Shown here: positions 27,587-35,302 of the stretch, one piece after another | Layout of the letters: each line of letters starts with the position of its first letter | How positions within the stretch are numbered: the stretch's first letter is position 1 | Assembly: GCA_003635315.1 (NCBI GenBank) | Contig: PYJD01000004.1 | Coordinates: forward strand, 1 to 59,899 | DNA from: Candidatus Poribacteria bacterium | GTDB taxonomy: Bacteria; Poribacteria; WGA-4E; WGA-3G | Length of the DNA: 59,899 nt | Reading direction: 5' to 3' | The notes under the pieces: model-generated | Told to the model about the DNA's origin: nothing | What the model saw: only the letters and a program-made list of their open reading frames with translations | The model's database searches: none | Translations under genes and position numbers: made by a program

Positions 27587-27678
27587 TTACATCAATAATT
27601 TACGAGTGTGTTAAATCAGATTTGGATTAATTATTGGGTATTTCCAGACAGGCTATCTCTTCACCGAGTATATTTTGG

Positions 27679-28143
27679 TTATAGAATTTTGTTCATATCA
27701 ATTGGTAATCCTGCGTTTCGCATTTCTTGCCCAAGTTTAAATTTCCAATCGTTAGCACTATCCATAGGTACATAGACTAATTTAGGAATATATGATGGTA
27801 ATTCAATACCTTCTTTATACAGAAGACATACTCGGTTAGGATCCAGTTTACCAATGAAATAACCAAGTTCAAAGATGACGTTCTGGTGTGCTCGTGGTTT
27901 GAGTTGGCGTCCTGCTTCATCTTTAAAAGCGCCAACATCGTCAGGCGTCAACAATGCAATTGCAAACTCTGTGTCATCAGAATATTTTTCGAGATTTTCA
28001 ATAGCCGTTAAACCGTTAGTTGTTTGTACATCAAGAACAGTTGCCCTTAAACCCAAGTTCTCTACAAACTTAGCAACAGTTGTTATAGCTTCCTCGTCGT
28101 TTCCATGGGAGATGAAAACTTTACTCTGAGTTTTCGTATTCAC
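27679..28143 (-). CDS. TIR-like nucleotide-binding protein (PF10137 type), NADase candidate
   Basis: A lone TIR-like domain of 154 residues. The opening KVFISHGNDEEAITTVAKFV, the ALLTPDDVGAF stretch, RAHQNVIFELGYFIGKL (Glu92 in the usual catalytic position) and WKFKLGQEMRNAGLPID at the end are typical of the TIR group found in Pycsar and related effectors. Such domains cleave NAD+ when activated. Here no cyclase, sensor or membrane domain is attached, and no cyclase gene is adjacent, so the activating partner is unknown. The start is GTG at 28143 with GAGG eight bases upstream. It sits between MITE C and a 427-base repeat element, next to other defence-like debris. Confidence 0.82.
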   Translation of the reverse strand: MNTKTQSKVFISHGNDEEAITTVAKFVENLGLRATVLDVQTTNGLTAIENLEKYSDDTEFAIALLTPDDVGAFKDEAGRQLKPRAHQNVIFELGYFIGKLDPNRVCLLYKEGIELPSYIPKLVYVPMDSANDWKFKLGQEMRNAGLPIDMNKIL

Positions 28144-28256
28144 AATCTTTCCTCTATTTTACGGTGACAGAAAGAAGCATGAAAACACCCGTTCATAATC
28201 AGTGGAAACTTAATATCGTGTTGAATTATAACACTAATTTATTGAAAGTGTCAAAC

Positions 28257-28683
28257 CCATAGGTGTCAACTTAAGGAATTTTCAAATGCAGAAAATCTCC
28301 TCAGTCCCGTAGGGATGGAATGTGTATAGAGAAAATGTCAATACAACCTTTTGAGTTCCGTGAATCAACACCAAATACGCGTTTGGTATTTGTCGGGAAC
28401 GGAATGTGTATACCCCAACCCCATTATAAACATTCCGTCCCTACCAAATCAACGCCAAATGCGCGTGTGGCATTTGTCGGGACTCAATATGTAGGTATAC
28501 ACTCTTGCTATAAACATTTCGTCCCAATGGGACTCAAGAAAGGTCAGGATAACAGATTGCTATAAACATTCTGTCCCTACAGGACTCAAGAAAGGTCAGG
28601 ATAACGGCTGCTATAAACATATCGTCCCTACGGGACTGAGGAGGCATTCTGCACTAAAAAATACCCTAAGTTGACACCTATGG
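28257..28683. repeat. Inverted-repeat element 1 (427 bp)
   Basis: Both ends carry about 58 bases that match as inverted copies, beginning CCATAGGTGTCAACTTAAGG on the left, with TCCTCAGTCCCGTAGGG further in. The interior repeats hairpin-prone phrases such as TATAAACATTCCGTCCCTAC and GGACTCAAGAAAGGTCAGG. Another degenerate end lies at about 28686-28708. No gene is inside. The rest of 28144-28812 is featureless. Confidence 0.8.
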
Positions 28684-28812
28684 TTTTCCTTAAAATGACA
28701 CCTGTGGATAGTTTCCAAACCGTACCTACCGTCGTAGTATAAGTAGAATTTATCGAATCAAACAATTTCTTCCTTAAAATGTACAATTAACATTATTTTA
28801 CTAATATCTACA

Positions 28813-29553
28813 CTAAATTATACGTATATCTACACTAATGCTTGTGTCTTGTGTTAGTGTATTTGTCACTGGGGATGCCGTTAGTGTCTCCTGCCATAGT
28901 TTTTCTAATACTTCGTCATCCGCATCGGAGGAGACATATAATGTCCCACTTATCTCTTTGAATCCACTATGTCCCTCCTTCTCTGTACCTAAGAACACAA
29001 AGATATTATCAATCTGTCCACTTAATGATATTTCTAATTCATCAATTTCAATTTTTTGCTGGGATGCTCTAATCTGAAACCCCATTGCTAAACATGAACC
29101 AAGTGCCCCAAGGACATACTCAACTGCACTGGGGGCAGCATCACGTACATCGAAACTTGCGGGTTGTCCGACTGACCATGAATGATTTCTACAAAATACC
29201 TTGACTTGTAATCCACCATCCCAATGAATGCGCGTCTGCCATCGGTAATCACGTGCTTGTTTAAAAGCAATATCGGTATCTTGTTCATCTTCACCTCGTT
29301 GGACAAAGTATCTATTGAATTCAGGGACAGACCTCCACCCGAGGTAAGGATTTTTTGTCATTCTACACCATGCAGGTAGGTCTTCTTTTACACTTATCTC
29401 GGTACTTCTAATTTCAAGTACTTCACCATCTGGCACTTGCTCCATTGATTTCCGTATTAGTAGAAGCAAACCAGAACCACAATCAAGGTTTCCACCTTCA
29501 CAAATATGTGGTGTCTGCAGTGAGTCTGGGGCAATTAAGTCTTCTTCACGCAT
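28813..29553 (-). CDS. TusA-OsmC fusion protein
   Basis: 246 residues. The N-terminal third is a TusA-like sulfur-carrier domain with GNLDCGSGLLLLIRKSM (the conserved Cys stands where CPxP is normal, here CGSG) and LPAWCRMTKN. The C-terminal part is OsmC-like, with VEYVLGALGSCLAMGF carrying the first OsmC cysteine. The second OsmC cysteine is replaced by Ser in ASPVTNTL, so a classical two-Cys peroxidase mechanism is unlikely. It probably hands sulfane sulfur between partners. It is clustered with a DsrE and a second TusA gene on the same strand, and all lie between two repeat elements. A weak ribosome site, AGGAT, precedes the ATG. Confidence 0.85.
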   Translation of the reverse strand: MREEDLIAPDSLQTPHICEGGNLDCGSGLLLLIRKSMEQVPDGEVLEIRSTEISVKEDLPAWCRMTKNPYLGWRSVPEFNRYFVQRGEDEQDTDIAFKQARDYRWQTRIHWDGGLQVKVFCRNHSWSVGQPASFDVRDAAPSAVEYVLGALGSCLAMGFQIRASQQKIEIDELEISLSGQIDNIFVFLGTEKEGHSGFKEISGTLYVSSDADDEVLEKLWQETLTASPVTNTLTQDTSISVDIRII

Positions 29554-29594
29554 AAATTGTTTGATCCTGTTATGATTTTATTCTTTTAAGAAGT

Positions 29595-30413
29595 CTACAT
29601 CCCCTCGCCATCCAAGTAATTGAGTGGACTTTCGACAATGTAATCTCCTGAATCTTCAAGAAACTGTTGGACGAGAAAGACGTGTCCGGCACCGATAATC
29701 AACAGAATGCGATCGTCGGCGGATTCGGTGATGCGCGTCAGATTCACAAAGATTTTGAGATTTCGAGTATACCACAAACGTCCAACCCAATTGGCTCCTG
29801 GGTACTGATCAGCGAGTCCAACACGCGCCATCCGCAAATACTCTTGATGGTCAGCGCGTATGCCTTCAGACTGATTGAGTCTTCTGTACATGTCGGTTAT
29901 CGGTTCGTATTTCTCAGGTTCAATCCATATTGTGCCATCTGAATCCTTCGTAACCTTCCCTTCAGCCGTAGAAGGTTGTCCCATGAGATGCTCCTGATTG
30001 TGTTCTTTTGCGAACTTGCCGGGACTTACCAAATCCCAATCAAAATCCTTTGGGAAAAACCCATCGGGTTCCTCAGAATAGTTTCGGAAATAATCCACAC
30101 AGTATACCTTTGAATGACCCATCTGCTTGGCTAACCGGAACCCGATCTGGTCACTTTCATGGCGTTTGAGTTCATAGGCTTCTTTGAGATAGTCTTGATA
30201 GGTTGCGTTGGTCTCAGCGGTTCGTGAGAAATCTATCTCAAAAGCCATTTTGGTAGGTTTAAATTCTGTGAGTTGTTTTACCAATTGCTCAATCTCGCTC
30301 TGACGTTTTGGAGCGAGGACATCATCCATTTTATAATTTGTTCCATCCATTCCTGGATTTGCCAGATGGCTACTACCCAGAATCATAATTATCGGTTTCG
30401 TTTGGTGCTTCAT
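29595..30413 (-). CDS. DUF5694 protein (TraB/GumN-like)
   Basis: A 272-residue protein of the DUF5694 type. The opening IIMILGSSHLANPGMD, then DDVLAPKRQSEIEQLVKQL and FKPTKMAFEID are typical, and the end LLIIGAGHVFLVQQFLED carries a conserved GxGH. These motifs recall TraB/GumN/TIKI putative metalloproteases, and the role is not established. ATG at 30413 is chosen over TTG at 30416, because GAGGAG lies eight bases upstream. By eye its base composition is clearly richer in G+C than the flanks, suggesting recent transfer. A shortened, AT-rich relative lies directly upstream. Confidence 0.82.
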   Translation of the reverse strand: MKHQTKPIIMILGSSHLANPGMDGTNYKMDDVLAPKRQSEIEQLVKQLTEFKPTKMAFEIDFSRTAETNATYQDYLKEAYELKRHESDQIGFRLAKQMGHSKVYCVDYFRNYSEEPDGFFPKDFDWDLVSPGKFAKEHNQEHLMGQPSTAEGKVTKDSDGTIWIEPEKYEPITDMYRRLNQSEGIRADHQEYLRMARVGLADQYPGANWVGRLWYTRNLKIFVNLTRITESADDRILLIIGAGHVFLVQQFLEDSGDYIVESPLNYLDGEGM

Positions 30414-30419
30414 CAAGTG

Positions 30420-30686
30420 ATCTCCTCTGTTTTTAGGTTTTTGAGTGGATTTTCGATGATATAGTCTCCCAATTCCTCAAGGAACTGTTGCACCAAATAA
30501 ACATATCCAGCACCGATAATTAACAGAATCCAATTATCGACGGATTTAGTGATACGTGTTATATACATAAAAAATAGCGTTTGCGTTTAGGAATGAGTAC
30601 ATCATCCGTTTTAGAATTGATTGTTTCCAGTCTGGTAATTGTAAAATGGCAACTACCGAGAATCATGACTGTCGTTTTTTTGATTT
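30420..30686 (-). pseudogene. Internally deleted DUF5694 copy
   Basis: The minus strand reads KKTTVMILGSCHFTITRLE and TDDVLIPKRKRYF, matching the start of the intact neighbour. After a stop and frame change it reads RITKSVDNWILLIIGAGYVY and LVQQFLEELGDYIIENPL, matching its end. The middle, about 170 residues, is gone. The copy is AT-rich, unlike the intact gene. The stretch 30687-30925 shows no gene. Confidence 0.8.
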
Positions 30687-30925
30687 GCTTGTTTGTTTCT
30701 TTAGATGCATCTGTTTGATTGAAGGGTAATAAGCGGTAGGAGTAAGCTAAATTTTCTAATTATATATAGATAACCCTCCCTATAGATAAGTTTTTATATG
30801 ACTTGTAAACTGCAGTTAGACAAACTATACCAAGAAGGGAGGGAAACCTTATGCTTATAATTGAGATTCAACTGATCCCAATTGGATATTTCTGCATCTG
30901 ACAGCAGAAACTCCTTTTCCCTTCT

Positions 30926-31285
30926 TCAATAAGTAATAGAAGAACCACCAGTTGTAAGAAATTCAACTGCTTTTGCTCCACCAACAATTACAGCCCCATC
31001 AACTAAGTTATTTTCATCAAGATTCCGCTTTTTGAAGCAGGGGGAACATACCCAAATAGTACCACCGACTTCAACAAAGTCATCCATTAGTTGTTTTAAG
31101 GGTGCAAAACCATCTTCATGAATATCATCTGAATACCCAGTCTGACATAGGTTTACACCTTCAGTACTGAGAAAAATAACGGTTTCAATACCAGATGCCA
31201 CAGAAGCATTTGCTACGACAAAACCTACAGTAGCTTTATCTGTATTGTCTTGTGCGTGCGTAATGCTAATCATTAACTTCGACAT
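30926..31285 (-). CDS. DsrE-family sulfur-relay protein
   Basis: A 119-residue DsrE/DsrF-like protein. The pattern is KLMISITHAQDNTDKATVGF, then VASGIETVIFLSTEGVNLC with a Cys, a central LKQLMDDFVEVGGTIWVCSPCF (two Cys), and a closing VIVGGAKAVEFLTTG. The Cys in VCSPCF is in the usual sulfur-accepting position. Its ATG overlaps the upstream TusA stop (TAATG), and AAGGAG precedes it, so the two are made together. Expected role: accept sulfane sulfur from TusA. Confidence 0.88.
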   Translation of the reverse strand: MSKLMISITHAQDNTDKATVGFVVANASVASGIETVIFLSTEGVNLCQTGYSDDIHEDGFAPLKQLMDDFVEVGGTIWVCSPCFKKRNLDENNLVDGAVIVGGAKAVEFLTTGGSSITY

Positions 31286-31548
31286 TAAGAAGCATCTCCT
31301 TTTTTAATAAGAAAATAGGCATTATCTTCTCCGAAACAATCTTGGAGAAGTTCATTGCCTATCATATTACACCATGCAGCTATATCCACAGGAGCACCTG
31401 GGTCAGTTGCATGCACTTGTACGACTTGTCCTGGATCCAAAGATCTCATTGATTTCAGAAGTGCAATGATGAGATCCCCACACCCAATATCACCAAAATC
31501 GTATTCGGCATCTGGGGTGATACCAGGAAGAATTAAATTATTTGACAT
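31285..31548 (-). CDS. TusA-like sulfur carrier
   Basis: An 87-residue TusA/SirA-like protein. Residues around Cys23 (DFGDIGCGDLIIALLKSMRS) take the place of the CPxP motif, with Gly instead of Pro, and the second part LDPGQVVQVHATDPG and AAWCNMIGNELL follows the family. Length is normal. It leads the operon with DsrE, one base overlapped. The same CG-type variant occurs in the N-terminus of the fusion protein at 28813-29553, suggesting both belong to one subfamily. Confidence 0.88.
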   Translation of the reverse strand: MSNNLILPGITPDAEYDFGDIGCGDLIIALLKSMRSLDPGQVVQVHATDPGAPVDIAAWCNMIGNELLQDCFGEDNAYFLIKKGDAS

Positions 31549-31614
31549 ACTTCAAGCATATCATATCAAAGCCATTTTGTCAACTTTCACATAATGTTGT
31601 GTTTCGTACCTTAA

Positions 31615-31854
31615 CCCATAGGTGTCAACTTAAGGGAAGACAACCTTCGTAAACCCAGATCTGGTAGATGCGGTTTGGAACCGCATCGGATCTTAAGTAG
31701 CTACAGTAAATACCACAAAACCCTCTTAAGTCTTGTGGGCACGGAAACCACTTATAGAAATCCTCCCATTGCCAGAAGATTGCGAAGAAACCCGGTTCGG
31801 TTCCAAACCGAACCTACCATTTATGGGAAAAGGTGCTAAATTGACACCTATGGG
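31615..31854. repeat. Inverted-repeat element 2 with 12-bp flanking repeats
   Basis: The left end is CCATAGGTGTCAACTTAAGG, identical to element 1; the right end is the near inverse, TAAATTGACACCTATGG. Inside are two hairpins, GATGCGGTTTGGAACCGCATC and GGTTCGGTTCCAAACCGAACC (key arms only). CGTACCTTAACC stands at 31605-31616 and again at 31859-31870, a direct repeat outside the ends. Nothing else lies in 31549-31928. Confidence 0.8.
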
Positions 31855-31928
31855 GTTACGTACCTTAACCAACCTACAAACCACATTTAATGGTTTGGAG
31901 AGAATAAAGATTCTATCAATGAGTGTAG

Positions 31929-32798
31929 TTAACGTTCTAACCAACCGGGAAGAGAAATAGTCTCAGATAATTTCCAAGCAGTATAGAATAAGGATGATGT
32001 CCATCGAACAGATTCCTTTGATCTGTCTGTTGTAAAGTCGATTAATTCCTGACTTGGAGCATTAAGTTTCTCATAGTCTCCGACTAATTCATAAACTCTA
32101 TCAACAAGACTGAATCCATCTTGTATTTGCTTGGTTATTGCTGGTAATAGTTCTTCCACATGTTTGATACTTTGATTTTTAACCAGTTCAGAAGGTTTAA
32201 ACTTAAGGATTTCAATGGAAGAATCTACTTTTTCGTGAATACCTTTATGAAGGATTGAACCATCCTTTTGAGCAATCCCATTAAAGTTTACAGTTAAATG
32301 TAAAGGCTGACACATATCTTGAGCGTAATGTGCAAGAAAACCGGCATATAGATAACATTTATACTGAATCATTGGGTTATCAGGCCATTTTCTATATTCT
32401 GCGAATGCTATTGCAAGCCTTTCTGTCCATTCTGCAAGTGCATAAGGGAGAAATCCTACCTTACTTGGTTCAAGATTTAATTCTGCACAGAGCTTAATGA
32501 ATGCATCTCTATTTTCGGGGATAGGATTATCCTTAATAAGTTCAAGATCAAAGTAATGTTCTCCATGTTCAGCTATCCGAGCATTCACCATATTACGGTT
32601 TTTTGATACATCAGGATCGTATGCACAATGTGCAATCATCTTCTCAGCATTGGTAGACCTAAAGAATTCAGGCATTTCATTCGGTAAAGCTTTTACTGCG
32701 GCTTGCGTGAGGATGTCATGACCTCCACTCCACCAGGTAAAAGCAGGTGTTGTAACAATTAAAAACAGAAGTAAAGCTATTGAATATATACGTTTCAT
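31929..32798 (-). CDS. Exported S1/P1 nuclease or phospholipase C-like zinc protein
   Basis: 289 residues from ATG at 32798; this start is chosen because AAGGAT lies just upstream and a clean signal peptide follows (MKRIYSIALLLFLIVTTPAF). The mature N-terminus would be near WWSGGHDILTQAA, and in this superfamily the first Trp binds zinc. Other expected zinc ligands are visible: AYDPDV, HGEHYF, AHYAQDMCQPLH and LHKGIHEKVDS. The HxxxD...QPLH motif is the superfamily mark. It could cut nucleic acids or phospholipids in the periplasm; sequence alone does not decide. Confidence 0.82.
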   Translation of the reverse strand: MKRIYSIALLLFLIVTTPAFTWWSGGHDILTQAAVKALPNEMPEFFRSTNAEKMIAHCAYDPDVSKNRNMVNARIAEHGEHYFDLELIKDNPIPENRDAFIKLCAELNLEPSKVGFLPYALAEWTERLAIAFAEYRKWPDNPMIQYKCYLYAGFLAHYAQDMCQPLHLTVNFNGIAQKDGSILHKGIHEKVDSSIEILKFKPSELVKNQSIKHVEELLPAITKQIQDGFSLVDRVYELVGDYEKLNAPSQELIDFTTDRSKESVRWTSSLFYTAWKLSETISLPGWLER

Positions 32799-32885
32799 AT
32801 TAATCCTTTTAATATAGAACCTTACCAAGCATTATCGTTAACATTGATATAAATAATATATGCGACTAACGTGAATAAGATAGTA

Positions 32886-33842
32886 TTATTCTAATGTAAG
32901 GTAATCTTCAGAATCTATATCCTGCCATTGAAACTGAAGTTCAGATGTTTCATGAGGTTTGAATGGAACAGTAACTGAGTCAACAGTAGGACCAATTATA
33001 TCGATCTTATTCATATCTGCAGTCCCATAGCCTAATTCAGTAGCATAATGGAATAAACCTATATCTAATGGTTCAAAACCCATAGCCTTAGAAGTTACAG
33101 CATCCGCTGCAAAAACATCGCCACTTGAAACTGCAATACCAAGTTGAACAGAATTTGTACCACCTGGACCGTTTCCTTGCAATCCCAATGTTCCGTCAAC
33201 AACAGCGATATCAGGTTTGAGATAGCGTGAGAGTCTAAGCAAGTTAATGTTTAGTGTTTGTGCTTCTCGAGGTAATTCTCTATCAGCATGACTGAGATAA
33301 CCGTGCATTTTAATCCGATCATCTTTATGAATTGTACCCATTATCATATTTTTCATTGCAAGCGTAACCACACCAGCATCATGTGTTTTGGCAATAGCGA
33401 TGGAAATAGTACATGGACATTCCAGAACGGTTTTTGGCATACGTACAGTTTCTTCAGAACGTCCAGCGAGAAACACTTTAGTTTCTTCCCATTCAGTTTC
33501 AGTATGTAAATCGATTAATTTTATAGGTATGTCGTATTCTGCTTGAAGGGCTTCATAACCAAATACTTGGAATGCTTCACCAGAAAAGGATTCATTTGCT
33601 CCTTCAGCAATAATAGCTTCTTTTGGTGGATTGGGTGTACTTAGAAGGAAATCCAAAGTTCCACGTATTGCATCTACATGAGATGATGCGAGTTGGTTAG
33701 TGTTTGATAAGAAATTCGGTTTTAATAATACCTGATCTTGTATTCTGGGTGTAATGTCATCTCGAATATTATCTAATGATTGGTAAACATTAGATCTTCT
33801 TCTTCCGGTCTTTGCTAAACCAACCTTCGTAGTATTACTCAT
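32886..33842 (-). CDS. DUF362 protein
   Basis: A 318-residue DUF362 protein without ferredoxin domain. Family phrases: VLLKPNFLS (about 43-51), KTHDAGVVTLAMKNMIMGTI and DIAVVDGTLGLQGNGPG, then VFAADAVTSKAMGFEP. The function is not established; members often occur near oxidoreductases. GAGGAG lies ten bases before the ATG. It is probably an independent unit, followed by the nuclease-like gene after 57 bases on the same strand. No signal peptide is visible. Confidence 0.85.
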   Translation of the reverse strand: MSNTTKVGLAKTGRRRSNVYQSLDNIRDDITPRIQDQVLLKPNFLSNTNQLASSHVDAIRGTLDFLLSTPNPPKEAIIAEGANESFSGEAFQVFGYEALQAEYDIPIKLIDLHTETEWEETKVFLAGRSEETVRMPKTVLECPCTISIAIAKTHDAGVVTLAMKNMIMGTIHKDDRIKMHGYLSHADRELPREAQTLNINLLRLSRYLKPDIAVVDGTLGLQGNGPGGTNSVQLGIAVSSGDVFAADAVTSKAMGFEPLDIGLFHYATELGYGTADMNKIDIIGPTVDSVTVPFKPHETSELQFQWQDIDSEDYLTLE

Positions 33843-33894
33843 AATTTGATACTCCTCTGAAATTTTGTTAAATTATTCATACATCAGACGCAAT

Positions 33895-34397
33895 TTCTGT
33901 AATAGCAATCTCCGAGACACAATGTATTTTAGGAACAATCGGGAATCGGAGTTCCCTCCTACAAAGAGACTTAGATTTATACTGATAATCGGGAATCGGA
34001 GTTCCCTCCTACAAAGAGAATTACACAAAATCACTGAAGCAGCGATATCCGAGACATAATGTACGTTAGGAACAATCGGGAATCGGAGTTCCCTCCTACA
34101 AAGAGAATTACACAAAATCACTGAAGCAGCGATATCCGAGACATAATGTACGTTAGGAACAATCGGGAATCGGAGTTCCCTCCTACAAAGAGAATTATAG
34201 TTATAGTGAACATTGAGAATAATAACACAAAATCACTGAAGCAGCGATATCCGAGACATAATGTACGTTAGGAACAATCGGGAATCGGAGTTCCCTCCTA
34301 CAAAGAGAATTACACAAAATCCCTGTAGCAGCGATATCCGAGACACAATGTACGTTAGAAACAATCGGGAATCGGAGTTCCCTCCTACAAAGAGAAT
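33895..34397. repeat. Six-copy hairpin repeat array
   Basis: Six copies of a unit with the hairpin GGGAATCGGAGTTCCC followed by TCCTACAAAGAGA. The phrase AATCGGGAATCGG starts at 33936, 33986, 34074, 34161, 34276 and 34363. Most steps are 87-88 bases, one is 50 and one 115. Between hairpins CACTGAAGCAGCGATATCCG recurs. It fills the gap between the MurQ gene and DUF362. Confidence 0.9.
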
Positions 34398-34413
34398 TAT
34401 ACTTATTATCAGC

Positions 34414-35292
34414 TCATGTTAATATTGTTCTTAGAAATCCATTATGTTTATCTAATAGATTGATTGCATCTGCTCTGTTAATTCCTTTATCAATCATAAC
34501 TATTGCTGTTTTTGCACTCCCTTCAGCCAATTCTAAAGTCTCTTGAGCGACTTGTAAATCAACACCAGTAATTGATTGCACAATACGTATACTTCTTTGA
34601 ATTAGTTTTGAATTTGATGCCTGAACGTCTACCATTAAATTATTATATACTTTACCAATTTTCACCATTGAAATTGTTGTAAGCATATTTAGAATCAGTT
34701 TTGTTGCAGTACCAGCCTTTAACCTTGTAGAGCCAGTGATTATTTCAGGACCGACGATGGGTGTGATGAAGTGATTAACATATTCTTTCAAATCATCTGT
34801 TGGTGGTACACAACTGAGTAGTATTGTTTTTGCTTTGAGAGAATATGCTTCTTTTAATGCGCCGAGAACGAAGGGAGTTCTACCACTTGCTGCAATACCT
34901 ATTATAACATCGTTGGATGATATGTTAAATTCTCTTAGAGTATTTGCTCCATTTTCGGATTTATCTTCTGCTCCTTCAATAGATTTTCGTAGAGCTTTAT
35001 CACCTCCAGCGATGATACCTTGTACCATATCTGGATCCGTACTAAAAGTGGGTGGACATTCAGATGCATCTAACACACCAAGTCGACCACTTGTTCCAGC
35101 ACCAATATAGAACAGTCGACCCTTATTATTAAATGCTTCAACAATCATCTCTATAGCCATAACAATCGCATCTGATTCAGATGCCACAGCATCAATAGCG
35201 ACTTTATCCTCTTGATTGAAGATATTGACAATCTCAGGAATAGTTTTTATATCTATATTTATGGATATTGAGTTTTGTTGTTCGGTAATCAA
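34414..35292 (-). CDS. murQ: N-acetylmuramic acid 6-phosphate etherase
   Basis: MurQ splits MurNAc-6-phosphate into GlcNAc-6-phosphate and D-lactate in cell-wall recycling. The SIS domain is plain: GRLFYIGAGTSGRLGVLDAS, then ECPPTFSTDPDMVQGIIAGG and GAEDKSENGA with the catalytic Glu, and GITASGRTP-like GIAASGRTPFVLGAL. The N-terminal TEQQNSISINIDIKTIPEIV matches the family's conserved start. The start is TTG at 35292, ten bases after the kinase stop, with no good ribosome site, so translation probably depends on the kinase gene. 292 residues is normal. The conserved TEQ beginning supports this start. Confidence 0.93.
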   Translation of the reverse strand: MITEQQNSISINIDIKTIPEIVNIFNQEDKVAIDAVASESDAIVMAIEMIVEAFNNKGRLFYIGAGTSGRLGVLDASECPPTFSTDPDMVQGIIAGGDKALRKSIEGAEDKSENGANTLREFNISSNDVIIGIAASGRTPFVLGALKEAYSLKAKTILLSCVPPTDDLKEYVNHFITPIVGPEIITGSTRLKAGTATKLILNMLTTISMVKIGKVYNNLMVDVQASNSKLIQRSIRIVQSITGVDLQVAQETLELAEGSAKTAIVMIDKGINRADAINLLDKHNGFLRTILT

Positions 35293-35302
35293 GAGTTTTA
35301 TT

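Noticed and set aside
27679..28143. CBASS, Pycsar or Thoeris operon
   Set aside because: No cyclase, SIR2-like or ThsA-like gene lies nearby; only the TIR-like protein is present.
28150..28200. Third copy of the structured non-coding repeat in the TIR gene leader
   Set aside because: The reverse complement shares GATTATGAA, CGGGTGT and CTGTCAC in order with copy 1, but the palindrome and end blocks are missing; may be chance.
28320..28565. Open frame inside inverted-repeat element 1
   Set aside because: It follows the internal repeat units of the element and has no ribosome site.
33895..34397. CRISPR array with long spacers
   Set aside because: The sequence between hairpins is itself repeated, and no cas gene is present.
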